Assembly: GCA_002005505.1 (NCBI GenBank)
Contig: MVGU01001202.1
Coordinates: forward strand, 1-64,000
DNA: 64,000 nt
From: Botryococcus braunii
Lineage: Eukaryota; Chlorophyta; Trebouxiophyceae
Reading direction: 5' to 3'
Positions 1-11,676 of the stretch are shown here, piece after piece (within the stretch, counting starts at the first letter, position 1; each line of letters starts with the position of its first letter). Both the position numbers and the translations under genes were made by a program. The notes under the pieces were generated by a model. The model searched no databases. It saw only the letters and a list, made by a program, of their open reading frames with translations, and was not told the DNA's origin.

Positions 1-306
1 ATATGCCTTTCAGGAAACATAAATCAGCAATACAGCATCAGTACTACAGTAGTGCATGTTCCCTTGGCAACTGGTGCACAATGCAATCAGTCTTCCAACA
101 TCTACAATTTTAAACTCTATTGCACCAACTGTTCAAAGTGTGAGTGCTACACAGGGAACTGCTGCACAGTCAACGGCACAAGTGTCTGCCCCACCTCCTC
201 CACCTCCACCAGGTGGTGGGCCTCCTTATAGTGGTCCACCAGGAGGTGGTGGCTGGCCTCCAAATCCACCAGGGGGTTCTTCCTCAGGCCCTCCCTGGTT
301 TAGTGG
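1..306 (+). pseudogene. Family C Copia gag fragment, cut off at window start and at 306
   Basis: The stretch matches the proline/glycine-rich N-terminal part of the family C gag found whole near 27840-28140, including a run of prolines followed by GGGPP and GGSSSGPPWFSG. It breaks off at 306, where the family A LTR begins. The first 90 bases carry at least four single-base deletions relative to the other C copies, mostly in doubled G or C, so the frame is broken. These may be real decay or sequence errors at a contig edge. No function is expected from this remnant. Confidence 0.85.
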
Positions 307-1116
307 TGTGATAAGGTTATGGGCAGAGAGAACACCTGTAAGTCCGCAAAAGGATTTGTCAATGCACTGTAGAGGTTTCGTCAGTCAGACCTCGACACAC
401 CCTTTGCGCGCGACTGATACAGGTTCGACAGGAGCGCCTTCCCTTGCGGCAACCAAAAAGCAAGTGCGACTGTCTCAAACACAAATCAAATATGCAATAG
501 CAAGCTTCAACTTGTAGCAAACAGACAGGACTTCCATTCCGTGGCACAGGATTCGGCCAACCAACGAATGACGAGTCTGTCGCCTCCAGCAGTTAAATAC
601 CTGACCGTGTTTGGCGCCCAAGGGACTTGATAAAAGTCGAGTCCCTGAAAGCTTCTCATTCCAAAAAGTCCCTAATTGGTAATCCAATACGGATGATGTG
701 TCCTAGAAAAAATACCTAAAGGTCCCATTTTCTGTACCTAATTAAACACACTGATGTGGCCGCCTAAGAGTTAGTTTGACTGACCTCGAAGACGTATTCG
801 AGGTCCCAAAAAACAAGTTCCACTGAGTGCCACGATGCTGTGTGAGTCAATGCAAAGTTGTCCAAACCTCTATGTGAAGTTACGTGAGGAAGACTGAGGT
901 CTGTCAAGGAATTATGTCGCTTCACAGCCAAGTTCCTAGGACTAGCTGGAAGAAGTATGCAGTAGTTTGCACCTAAGGCCCAACAGTGTTGTGCCGTCTA
1001 GGGCAGCCTGGCATTCACGACTGTTTTGCCTAGGATGAGTCAGAAGAATACCTCTGAATAAGTCCAACAGTAATGCTCCCTAAGTAATTACCTGATCTAG
1101 GTCATTACCTACAACA
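307..1116 (-). repeat. Family A 3' LTR, short form
   Basis: This LTR reads TGTTGTAGG... on the minus strand and ends CTTATCACA on that strand (other copies end CTTTCACA). It carries a single copy of the leader segment that is duplicated in the long 5' LTRs of the same family, and it lacks the 108-bp intron-like segment. The polypurine tract AAGGGGAAG lies directly beside it at about 1117-1127. Confidence 0.9.
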
Positions 1117-1303
1117 CTTCCCCTTGGACGTTTCAGAGGTCCAGCTATTGTACTACTTCTCAGGCAACGCCCACTGTAGTACATGCTTCTGGGTCAGGCG
1201 TGCTTCGGGGGAGTTACTAGTGAAGGAGGTAGCTAATCTCCTCACCCTCCGCCTTTGCCCGTGGTCACTCGGTCGTGGTGAACACCAGCCGGAAAATAAG
1301 ACG
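1117..1303 (-). other. Non-coding stretch between family A polypurine tract and RNase H stop
   Basis: The polypurine tract lies at its left edge and primes plus-strand synthesis in this type of element. The rest is a 3' untranslated segment nearly identical to 43727-43913 in copy 4. No gene was seen. Confidence 0.7.
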
Positions 1304-3733
1304 TCACTCGCGTGAAACGACACCAAGTGTATTGCGGTGAATCTTGAACAACACAGGGACAAGTGGTTTCGTAAAGATGTCCGCCACATTCTTCTGGGTG
1401 GGTACATACTTCACGTCCACGTCACCCTGAATGACAGCAGCACGTGCATGGTGAAATGCCACAGCAACATGCTTGGTGTACTTGGAATTTACAAGATTCC
1501 GTAAATTCCGAACACACCCAGAGTTATCAATGAACAGAGGAGGTTTCCACACATCAACATGAATCTCCTCCAAGAAACCGCGAAGCCAAATGGCTTCTTT
1601 GACAGCATGACTAGCAGCTCGAAACTCTGATTCCACTGTTGATGTAGCAGTGGCACTTTGTTTCTTGCTGCCCCAAACAACTGACCCACCATAAACTTGG
1701 AACACGAAACCTGTAGTGGATGCTCGCATATCTAGATCACCCGCATAGTCGGCATCGACATAACCCTCAAGAGGAGATGTGCCCCCACCAAGCTGGAGTG
1801 CAAGATCCCGAGTGTCCTTCAAATACCGGACCACTCGAAGACCTTCTTGCATATGTGCAGTGGTAGGTGTGCCTCTATACCGTGAAAGAACCCCTACCGC
1901 ATGAGCAATATCAGGACGTGTGGTATTAGCTAAATACAGAAGAGAGCCAATCAGCTCACAGTAACGATGCCCGGGTTCCAAAGCAACCCCAGCCCCATCA
2001 ATGGGATTGGACTGAGTGGAGTGACTGGTGTGCACAAATGATTTACTCATGGGTGTGTCATAGGCCCGTGTGTCACCACTAAGTCCAAAACTGTCCACCA
2101 ATGCATCTATCTTCAGCCCACTACTCATCCACATCAGCTTCCGCTCTCGATCTCGAACAATCTGACATCCCAAGAAATCCTTGACTTCCCCAAGATCATG
2201 AATAGAAAACTCTTTCCCTATAGTCTCCTTAAAGGCCAATACACGTGGGAGAGCCTTTGACATGATCAGCATGTCGTCTACAAAGAGAACCAAATACACA
2301 GGATCTTCCCCTGGAACATTTGACACATAGATTCCTGCATCTGACATGCATGCAGTAAATCCATGTTTAGCCAGTGTGGCATCAAGCGTATGATACCAGG
2401 CACGTGGAGCTTGTTTGAGGCCGTACAGAGCCTTACGCAAGCGACACACTTGGGGACCACCATTGTGAAATCCTGGAGGTTGAGTAACGTAAACCTCTTC
2501 CTCCAGATCCCCATTCAAAAAGGCCGTTTTTATATCGAGCTGATGAATTTCCATATCCTCAGCAGCTGCCTTACACAGAAGAACACGTCGAGCCCCAAAG
2601 CTACTGGTGGGTGCGAAGACCTCGTCCACATCAATACCCTGAATTTGACGACATCCTTGTGCAACAAGACGAGCTTTGTACCTTATAACATTACCATGGG
2701 CATCGACTTTAACAGAATAGATCCAGTGAACTGGGATGACTTTCTTTCCTCTGGGTCTTTCAGTGTACTCAAAGCTCTCATGAGCATCGAGAGAGTTCTT
2801 CTCCTCGATCATGGCTTGTTCCCAAAACACCCACTGATCAGACATTCGTGCCTCACGATAGTTACTTGGTACAGGAATCTTGCTAAATCTCACTCCTGCA
2901 GGACTAGCAAGGCAAGCACGTAGAAAAGCAATCCTGGCAGGTTCACTGGCATCCCCTCCTGAATCCGCCGTACGGAACACACATGAAGGCATCTCCCCAC
3001 TGGGTTCTGCCCCATCTTGCTCATGCAAAATGTCTCTAACAATCCTGGCAGATCCTGCCCATGGATTATCTGAGCTCTGCCTTGTGGCAGATGGCAGATT
3101 ATCAAAGAATGCAACCTTGCCTCTGGATCTCATCTGACCCACTACTCTCCGTGCTTCCTGACTCCCGCTCTCATCTTCTCTCACAGCAGCAGCAGTTATC
3201 ATCTCTTCATGTTCACATACCATCTCAGAATGGTCCACTGCGTCATGCACATTGCTAACTCGAAGTCGAGTTTCACGATCAGATTCACATTTTGCATTAA
3301 CAAGCCTCCCTACAGCCTCATCACGTACATGCATAGTAACAGCATTGTCATCGCTACACTGATCAACAGCACTTGAATCACCCTCCACTGCAGAGTCAGT
3401 GTCAACTCCAGTACCCCTCCCAGTACATTCTGCTTCTCCTGCTTCCCCTACGTCTCCTGCTTCCCCTGGTTCCCTGGACGTTGTAATCCCCCCTTCTTCT
3501 GTACTGATGTCATCATGTACAGTGACGGTGGTAGGAGCTTCATCAGCAGCTTCGATCCCAGCCTGCTCTGTGATGTCACCAGACTTGGGTTGCTGTTTAC
3601 GAGCATTTCGTTGCTGCAGACGCTCTGCACGTGTCAAAGCTCCAGGCTGCAGCTGGAAACGTGCCGTACCACCAGGCCAGGGGAATGCGCCCGGGGTGCG
3701 TGAAGTTGGAGACTTGGCCAGTGGTACTGCCAT
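1304..3733 (-). pseudogene. Family A copy 1 reverse transcriptase and RNase H
   Basis: The frame encodes about 800 residues. After an acidic, low-complexity linker it shows the Copia RT core: a KARLVAQGCRQIQGID block, FAPTSS, the DIKTAFLNGDLEEEVY block, the YGLKQAPRAWY block and the catalytic LFVDDMLIM motif. The RNase H part contains VDADYAGD, WGSKKQSATATSTVESEF and the C-terminal KNVADIFTKPL motif usual for the family. It would copy element RNA into DNA and remove the RNA strand in virus-like particles. In copy 4 this region is fused in frame to integrase; here a one-base deletion near 3803 separates it from the upstream frame. Confidence 0.93.
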
Positions 3734-3747
3734 GAGTCTCAGTCGGG

Positions 3748-5550
3748 CTATGGTGCGAATCCCTCCACTGGTGGTTGGTGCAGAGGTCCCATGCCTGGTG
3801 CAGCATGCATGCGCCTGGGCACCTCACTGACTCCAGGTGATTGGCTTGAGGATGCTGGACGAGGCGCTGTAGAGCCAGGAGACGCCACTGGGGATGACGC
3901 GGCGGGGGCGCAGGGTGCAGTGAGGTTGGAGTGCCTAGTGCGCGCAGGGGGTGCACAAGGTGCGCGGGATGCAGTGGGGTCTGGATGCAGTCGGGCAGTT
4001 TGAGGGCGAGCTGGGGAGGGTTCATCGTCCTCGCTACTGTTGTCCTCCATGGGAATTGTTGCCTCAGTGGATGCAGGGGTCTCCAATTCCACAGGATTCA
4101 GGTCCTGGTCCAGGCTGGGTCCCGGTTGAGGTGAGGCTGGGTCCGGATCCAGGCTAGATCCAGGCTGGGTTGCAGATACAGGACCGGGCCCAGCAGCTTG
4201 AAGCCCAATGGCAGACGCACCACTCTGGCTCTCCACAAAATGTACACTCGGAGACACCACTGTCCTACCAGGCAGTCGGACCTTGTACCCCTTGGTGTGT
4301 GGACAGTATCCCACAAACATACCTGCCTCAGACTGTGCACCCAAAGATGACACCTGGTGTTTGGCATGTTTCACGTATGCCAAACAGCCCCACTTGCGCA
4401 AATGGGACAGATCAGGGACAGAGCCAGTGAACATTTCAAATGGGGTTTTCTCCTGACCAGAGACTGGCATCACATTATGTAAATATGCAGCAGTAAGCAT
4501 CGCATCCACCCAAAGACTCTCATCTGCCTGAACACCCAACAGCAATGTTCTGGCCTTCTCTTTCAATGTTCGATTCATTCTCTCAGCAACTCCATTCTGC
4601 TGTGGAGTATACGCGGCAGAGGTCTCAGTGTGAATGCCATTCTCTGTACAGAACCCATGAAACGTTTTATTCAAGAACTCTGTGCCCCTGTCAGTCCTAA
4701 CCGCCTTAACCTTGGATTCTGTCTGTCTCTCCCAGTATGTAATAGTGTCTGTCAAATGAGATGCAATGGTAGCCTTGCTAGTGACTGGTAACACTGAAAC
4801 GAAATTAGACAACTCATCCACTACTGTGACAGAAAACTTTTCCCCTTCAACGCCAGGAGTTGACATGGCACCAACCGTATCCGCATGTATTCGATGCAGT
4901 ACTCGAGGCGGCTCATGTGAACTTGGCTTGAAAGATGGTTTACACTGCTTTCCCCGAACACAAGGGTCACAGTGAGTATCGCACTTTGAACAAGGAAGAA
5001 GGGACACAGGTATCCCAGTACACAACTCCTCCCTGCTCAAACGCTCTGTGGCTGTCTTCCCAGGATGCCCTAACCTCTCATGCCAAAGTTTTCGCAACTT
5101 GCAGTTATGTGCAGGTTTGTGCGCAGCATGATGTGCAGACATAGGGTTCACACACACTTGACAAGCCACCTGATATTTGGTGGGATAAATTCCCCTCAGA
5201 ACATACAACCCATATCTTTCTACAATGCTGCACTCCCAACCCATGGGTCCCACCAGACTGCTGTAGGTCCCATTCTCACGTGGAACAAATTGAATACCAT
5301 CCCTTACCCCAGCTGATACAGACAAGAGATTTGTGCTGGCCTGTGGAACACATTGTACATTATGGAGCCACAGTAACTTCCCTTCTGCATTCACCAGACA
5401 CACACTCCCACTAGCAATGATGGAACCATGAGACTCTGATGTAGCCAACTGCAGTTGACGTGGTTCTGTGTACACTGTGGGGTTCTGCAATACACCAAAG
5501 TCATTAACCAGGTGGACAGTAGCCCCAGAGTCCACAAGCCATTCCTGCAC
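3748..5550 (-). pseudogene. Family A copy 1 protease and integrase
   Basis: The frame opens with the aspartic protease motif LVDSGATVHLVNDF. A GAG-pre-integrase zinc-binding domain (HERLGHPG ... CSKCDTHCDPC, HHCC type) follows. The integrase core shows the DTVGAMSTPG region, TDRGTEFLN and PQQNGVAERMNRTLKEKARTL, consistent with the DDE triad. The C-terminal part is Pro/Ser-rich. It is separated from gag by a one-base deletion near 5545 (TCCTGC here, TCCTCGC in other copies) and from RT by another near 3803. Enzyme identity is well supported; activity of this copy is not. Confidence 0.92.
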
Positions 5551-6578
5551 GAGTGCCCTATCCCACCACTTTGTAATACATTAAACGTCACACTGGGCAG
5601 TGAGATAGGAACGGCTTCTGCGTTTTTAGGACATGGAACATGGGTACTGTTGGATGCAGAGGGAACACTTGGCAGTGAATGCTTACTTCTGTCGCCAGCT
5701 TGCTCCTCTCCAGTACCCTTTTTCCATTTTGTGCACTCCTTGCTGATGTGTCCACGGCTCCCACACTCCCAGCACCTGACTTTTCGTGACCTCTTTCTGT
5801 CTTGCTCTGACTGGTCTGCCTCAGGGTCCTGGGACTTTGGGAGGACTGCCGCTGCCTTGGGAAGAGGTCGAGGGAGCTGGTCATTGAAGCCAGCACCATA
5901 GGCATGGCTCTGCAGGATTTTTACCACATCTTCTGAGGAGCGCCCGCAACAATGCCCATAGAGTGCTCCTTTGAACTGTGCTAGCTCAGTGGGGAGACAA
6001 TCCACAATAGCATTAGTGACATCTTCGGGGTCAATGGAGTGGGAGTTGTCCAGGAGGTTCTGGAAAAGTATGAATTTTTTCATGACAAATGTCTCGAACG
6101 TCTCCTCCCTGGTCATGTGCTCTGTTTTGAGTGTGTGTAGCCACTGGCGGTTAACAGACTTGTTGTGTCCTCCAGTGAACTTATTGGCTATGTATAACAG
6201 GGCATCAAAGGCAGAGGGCTTCATTGTCAACATAGGACTCCACTCCACTGGGACACTGCCAGTGATCAGCATCATGGCAGCAGCATTTGCTCTCGTGAAA
6301 GGAAGGGGTTTCTGAAAGGCCTCCGTGCACTCCTTGTGGATGGCTGCAGTGGTCAGATCATAAAGCCAGGACTTGAAATTCCACCCATCCTTTAATAAGG
6401 GATGGGCTACCTTAACATTTGTTGTTGATGGCTTTGTTGTGTCCTCGTGCAGTAAGGCTGTCAGTATCGAAACCACTGGGAGTGCTGTCTTCTCCTGTTC
6501 TGTGGATTGACCACCCAGACTTACAGGAGGCTGTTGGTTCAGCTGGTCCATTGGAGATGATTCCGCAGACTGGGTCAT
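5391..6578 (-). pseudogene. Family A copy 1 gag
   Basis: The first in-frame ATG on the minus strand is at 6578 (start MTQSAESSPMDQ). The middle part resembles the Copia gag/UBN2 core with the block ALYIANKFTGGHNKSVNRQWLHTL-like residues, and it ends in a CCHC zinc knuckle CWECGSRGHISKEC that binds RNA during packaging. After the knuckle the frame runs off into non-homologous sequence because of the single-base deletion near 5545. A leader of roughly 140 bp separates the ATG from the primer binding site. Confidence 0.9.
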
Positions 6579-6716
6579 TGTGTGAAAGGTTATGGGTTTC
6601 TGCAAGTCTGGGTCACTTTGCAGATATGAATCGTTCTGGATATGACGTGCAGCAGGTATTCAAGGCGGACTCCTCGTACTCTGCAACCTTGGCTTCGGCG
6701 TAGCTCGATGGGCAGG

Positions 6717-6729
6717 TGGGCCCATAACC
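6717..6729 (-). other. Primer binding site, half-tRNA(iMet) type
   Basis: The plus strand reads TGGGCCCATAACC directly beside the LTR end; the minus strand therefore reads GGTTATGGGCCCA right after the 5' LTR. This is complementary to the anticodon arm of eukaryotic initiator tRNA-Met, as known for Drosophila copia, which is primed by a cleaved half tRNA. It does not match the 3' end of a tRNA. Confidence 0.75.
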
Positions 6730-8109
6730 TGTGAAAGGTTATGGGCAGAGAGAACACCTGTAAGTCCGCAAAAGGATTTGTCAATGCACTTGTAGAGGTT
6801 TCGTCAGTCAGACCTCGACACACCCTTTGCGCGCGACTGATACAGGTTCGACAGGAGCGCCTTCCCTTGCGGCAACCAAAAAGCAAGTGCGACTGTCTCA
6901 AACACAAATCAAATATGCAATAGCAAGCTTCAACTTGTAGCAAACAGACAGGACTTCCATTCCGTGGCACAGGATTCGGCCAACCAACGAATCGATTACA
7001 TGGGACAATATTACTGCTTGCCCTACTGGCACAATCTCATATACGCATAAATTACTTCTCACATCAGCTGGTTTTATAGCATCGTCTCAAACATGTTCTG
7101 TGCCGGACCTGAGTCCGGCACACTCGTTCCCTTGACGACCTAACAGCACAGCTTTGCGACAGTCAACGAAATATCTAACCAAATAGGAATTATATCATTA
7201 AATCACAACTACATCAATACCTGTAAGTCCGCAAAAGGATTTGTCAATGCACTTGTAGAGGTTTCGTCAGTCAGACCTCGACACACCTATTGCCCCGAGC
7301 ATTACGATTTAGCCAGAGCAATGAGCAACATTGCAAATGCAGTGGTTATCAAGTACATCATGCTATTCTATCATCTGTCAAAGTGCCAACGTACCCTTTG
7401 CGCGCGACTGATACAGGTTCGACAGGGGCGCCTTCCCTTGCGGCAACCAAAAAGCAAGTGCGACTGTCTCAAACACAAATCAAATATGCAATAGCAAGCT
7501 TCAACTTGTAGCAAACAGACAGGACTTCCATTCCGTGGCACAGGATTCGGCCAACCAACGAATGACGAGTCTGTCGCCTCCAGCAGTTAAATACCTGACC
7601 GTGTTTGGCGCCCAAGGGACTCGATAAAAGTCGAGTCCCTGAAAGCTTCTCATTCCAAAAGGTCCCTAATTGGTAATCCAATACGGATGATGTGTCCTAG
7701 ACAAAATACCTAAAGGTCCCATTTTCTGTACCTAATTAAACACACTGATGTGGCCGCCTAAGAATTAGTTTGACTGACCTCGAAGACGTATTCGAGGTCC
7801 CAAAAACAAGTTCCACTGAGTGCCACGATGCTGTGTGAGTCAATGCAAAGTTGTCCAAACCTCTATGTGAAGTTACGTGAGGAAGACTGAGGTCTGTCAA
7901 GGAATTATGTCGCTTCACAGCCAAGTTCCTAGGACTAGCTGGAAGAAGTATGCAGTAGTTTGCACCTAAGGCCCAACAGTGTTGTGCCGTCCAGGGCAGC
8001 CTGGCATGCACGACTGTTTTGCCTAGGATGAGTCAGAAGAATACCTCTGAACAAGTCCAACAGTAATGCTCCCTAAGTAATTACCTGATCTAGGTCATTA
8101 CCTACAACA
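6730..8109 (-). repeat. Family A 5' LTR, long form with duplicated leader
   Basis: On the minus strand the LTR runs from 8109 (TGTTG...) to 6730 (...TTTCACA). The leader segment occurs twice. The upstream copy is split into 7395-7563 and 7221-7286 by a 108-bp GT...AG segment (7287-7394). The downstream copy (6758-6992) is continuous, and its length of 235 bp equals 169 + 66. The plus-strand left part is nearly identical to the short LTR. Confidence 0.9.
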
Positions 8110-10497
8110 CCTGTTAAGCACTTGAGCAAAACCCCATTTGAAATGATGCATGGAAAGGCTCCCAATGTTTCACATCTCAGAATCTTTGGCTCCAAATGTT
8201 TTCTCCTTCTTCCTAAGTCAAAGAGGGGAGGGAAATTTGAGCCTGTCAGTGCTGAGGGTATCTTTGTAGGTTATGATGGCCTTAGCAAGAACTACAAAGT
8301 TCTTGTTGATGGAAAGATTGATGTTTACTGCAGAGAATATGTCAAAATCTCTGAACATGCTGTTCATGATCTGCCTGAAGCACTGGCTGAAGACGATGAG
8401 GATGACACTTGCCCATCACTAGTGAGTGTCTCTGATTCTGACTCAGAAGATGGTCATTCTGATGATGGTGATACCACTGAGCAAATGCCTGATGTCTCTT
8501 TTGCATTAGATATCCCAGAAATTAGCTTAGAGCTAGATCAGGGTACTACACTAGTTAGTGCTGGAGAGCAAACGGGAAAGGATCAGGACCACTTTGGTCT
8601 TGATCCTAGTGGGACTAAGCATGGTAAAAGTGCAGCCGCGGGAAGTACGGACGCTTTAGGTCCAGAACCCTGTTACACAAGTGCTGCAAGTCCGCGCCCA
8701 CTTAAGGGTGTTCCACAAGCGACTATCCATGAAATTAGTGGGGGGAGTGTCCCAGACCCCCAATTAGAACCTGGAGTAGACCAGGATGTGGTCCCTAAGC
8801 CTCCAGCAGGTGGTTTCAGCAGTAAGTATCCAGTTAGGAATAGGAAAAATGCAGAAACACATCCCTGGTGGTCTGGTGCACACACTACAGAAACCCAAAC
8901 CTCTTTCCTTGGATATGTTCAAGTCCAAAAAGACACAATATATGTTGAACCTGTCACTTACTTTCAAGCTATCAACTCCCCTGAAGCTGAAAAATGGTTG
9001 GATGCCATGAAAGATGAAATGCAGTCTCTCTCTGCTCTTGGCACCTGGACATATGTGGAAGTTTCAGATGCACAACGCAAAAAGGCCCTCCCTGTCAAAT
9101 GGGTTTACAAAATAAAGCTCACTGAAACAGGGGAGGTGGATAGATTTAAAGCAAGACTGGTAGCCAAGGGTTTCAAACAGATATATGGCATAGATTACAC
9201 TGAAGTCTATGCCCCTGTGTCTAAACATACCACACTAAGGTACCTGTTGGCGAAGGCTGTGAACAGGGACATGCATGTGCATCAGATGGATGTCAGCACA
9301 GCCTTCCTACATGGGAAATTAGCAGAGGAAATTTATGTGCAGCAACCAGAGGGTTTTCATGTAGGTGGACCCAATACTGTTTGCAAGCTGCACAAGGCCC
9401 TCTATGGGCTCAAGCAGGCGCCCAAGGCTTGGTATGACACTATCAGTCATGTCCTTGTGAGTTCAGGTTTTACTATCTCAGATGCTGATCCATCCCTATT
9501 CATCCTGAACAAGTCAGAGGGGTCTGTAGTCTATCTTCTGCTGTATGTTGATGACATACTATTACTATCACAGAGCATGTCTGTCATAACAGAAGTCAAA
9601 TCACTTATGTCCAGTCATTTCAGCATAAAGGACTTAGGGGAGGCAAAACACTTTCTAGGCATGCAAATAAAACAAGAGAGAGATGCAAATGGTGCTTTGT
9701 TGTCAATTACACTCTCAAATGAGAAATTGATCAGTGACATGCTTGAGAGTTTCGATTTAAAAGGGGACAAGCCCAAATCTACTCCCCTCGATAGATCAAT
9801 GAAACTCAAAAAGGGAGAAGGCAAACCACTTCCCCAAAACAACAGATATAGGGAACTGGTTGGGGGTGTTCTTTACTTGTCAAACACTACCAGACCAGAC
9901 ATTTCCTACTCTGCTTCTCTCCTAGCAAGATTCTCAAACTCCCCGACTTCTATTCACTGGGGGGCTGGGATTCATCTGCTCCAGTATCTGTCAGGGACCA
10001 AGGAGTTAGGTCTCAAATGGGAAAGGAGCAAGGGAGGGATCATTGGATATGTTGATTCAGACTTTGCAGGGGATCTGGATGGGTACAGATCCACCTCTGG
10101 TTTTATCTTCCTGTCTGATGGCACGGCTATCTCTTGGGGTAGCAAACTCCAAAAGCTGGCTGCCCTGTCAACTGTTGAGGCTGAATTCATAGCAATGAGC
10201 ACTGGTGTCCAGGAGGCACTTTGGCTGTCCAAGTTGGTGCAGGATGTTGGAGAGGATCTGGGAGCTGCAGTCATACTCTCAGATAATACTGGAGCCCTGG
10301 CCAACATTAGAGGCATACCCATTTCACCCAGGACGAAGCACATTGGAGTCCGCTATCACAGAGTCAGGGGTGAAGTGGTCAAGGGGAACATTAATCCTCA
10401 ATACATCCACACATCAGAAAATGTTGCTGATATGTTCACCAAAATTCTACCAAAAGCCTCATTTGTTAAGTTCAGGGAGATGGCAGGAATGAAATGA
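8110..10497 (+). pseudogene. Family C Copia integrase end, RT and RNase H (3' half)
   Basis: The frame starts in the C-terminal part of integrase (HLSKTPFEMMHGKAPNVSHLRIFGSKCF) and runs through an acidic linker into RT (ARLVAKGFKQIYGIDY, VSTAFLHGKLAEEIYV, YGLKQAPKAWYD, LLYVDDILLL) and RNase H (VDSDFAGDLDGYRST, ENVADMFTKILPKASF). It stops at 10495-10497. It is open over 790 codons and is nearly identical to 30149-31909. The gag, protease and most of the integrase are missing because a family A element joins at 8109. A C-type LTR follows after 278 bp, so this is the 3' half of a C element. Confidence 0.92.
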
Positions 10498-10775
10498 TTT
10501 TTTTTGTGCTTTTGACTATCAAGATAAATCAGACACCCTGCGCATCAACAGATACTCCCCACCATAAACCCATCTTGAAGAAGGGGGAGATGACACCGCA
10601 CCCAATAAAAAAGAGGGGGGGTCATTTGGTGGCTGGATGTCAAGGGGTTTGTGGCTGACACGGTTTGGAGCACCGAGCCATGGCAACATCTGATGATTTT
10701 CTTGATGCTCATTAGCCTTAAAATGTTACCAGTTAATGAATTGCATAAAAGTTTCATACTTCACATGAGGGGAGG
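10498..10775 (+). other. Family C 3' untranslated region and polypurine tract
   Basis: This stretch between the RNase H stop and the LTR contains purine-rich runs (GAAGAAGGGGGAGATGA near 10575 and AAAAAAGAGGGGGGG near 10607). It ends in ATGAGGGGAGG directly before the LTR start TGTTGG at 10776, the expected place for the plus-strand primer. No gene was seen. Confidence 0.75.
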
Positions 10776-11021
10776 TGTTGGCAAAGACATCTTTTATTGG
10801 ACATATAATGTCTTAGCATAAGTTGCATGTTCGTATGAACCTTAGTTTATGGCCCTACAATAATGAACAGTTATCTTACTTTGCAAAAATTGGGTCTTTG
10901 TTGGCAAAGACATCTTTTATTGGACATATAATGTCTTAGCATAAGTTGCATGTTCGTATGAACCTTAGTTTATGGCCCTACAATAATGAACAGTTATCTT
11001 ACTTTGCAAAAATTGGGTCTT
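10776..11021 (+). repeat. Tandem duplication of the first 123 bp of the family C LTR
   Basis: Two back-to-back copies begin TGTTGGCAAAGACATC at 10776 and 10899. The duplication starts exactly at the LTR terminus. The minus-strand C LTR at 37554-37825 has a similar duplication with a different period (147 bp), so the two appear to have arisen separately. Confidence 0.9.
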
Positions 11022-11160
11022 TCCGTAAAATCCGGAGGTTCTTAGAGATACGGATGTTTTAGGACGACAACGGATGTTTCGGACTCTTGTTGATTCGGTC
11101 GATTTCGAAGTACGAGTCGATCGGCCACGTACAATAAACAATTGGCTGCAAAGTGTACTT

Positions 11161-11676
11161 CCCACGAACCTTATGCGTGCCAATCCGCTTACACCATTTG
11201 GGTTTACTCCCGGTTGACTGACCTTTATGTGGTGGTATTAGGGCTTGGGAACCCTAAGCTGGTGAGTAATTTTCCACCAGACCATCCGGGTGGGCGGGCG
11301 GGACCAATGAAGGTGCGTAGAGCCACCCGTCCCCCGGGTATATCAGTCAAGAGGGAGGGACCCACCTAATGGTTTCCTCAGTTGCTTGTTTGAATCCTAT
11401 CCTTTGGTTTTCTATATCACCTAGCCTGTTCCCCCGTTGTTTCACCTGAAATATCCTTGATTGTCCATTCGTGATCTGGAGTCACGTGCTTGTTCGCCAT
11501 TAGTCAATCCTTTTGGGGGTTTACTAGCCCTCCCGTGGCAATGGAATTTCCCACGAACCTTATGCGTGCCAATCCGCTTACACCATTTGGGTTTACTCCC
11601 GGTTGACTGACCTTTATGTGGTGGTATTAGGGCTTGGGAACCCTAAGCTGGTGAGTAATTTTCCACCAGACCATCC
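11161..11676 (-). repeat. B2-A2-B1 repeat block of the YR element
   Basis: B2 (11161-11287) and B1 (11550-11676) both begin CCCACGAACCTTATGCG and end CCAGACCATCC. Between them lies A2 (11303-11549), which ends in GGAATTT directly before B1. A 15-bp G-rich spacer, 11288-11302, separates B2 from A2. The A2/B1 junction (GGAATTT-CCCACG) would be the junction of the circular DNA intermediate expected for this class. Confidence 0.9.

Larger units (their letters stand above)
307..8109 (-). mobile_element. Ty1/Copia retrotransposon, family A, copy 1
   Basis: The element reads on the minus strand: 5' LTR 6730-8109, primer site 6717-6729, gag, protease, integrase, reverse transcriptase, RNase H, polypurine tract near 1117-1127, and 3' LTR 307-1116. 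The order PR-IN-RT-RH is the Copia order. It sits between two parts of a family C element that are about 2 kb apart in intact C copies (gag on the left, integrase on the right). The 5-bp flanks differ (AGTGG versus CCTGT), so this is not a simple insertion. Coding is broken by two single-base deletions. The two LTRs differ in length (810 versus 1380 bp). Confidence 0.93.

Noticed and set aside
1153..1407. Short frames at the end of family A RNase H, also at 43763-44017
   Set aside because: They overlap the RNase H end and the 3' untranslated segment in other frames and show no independent features.
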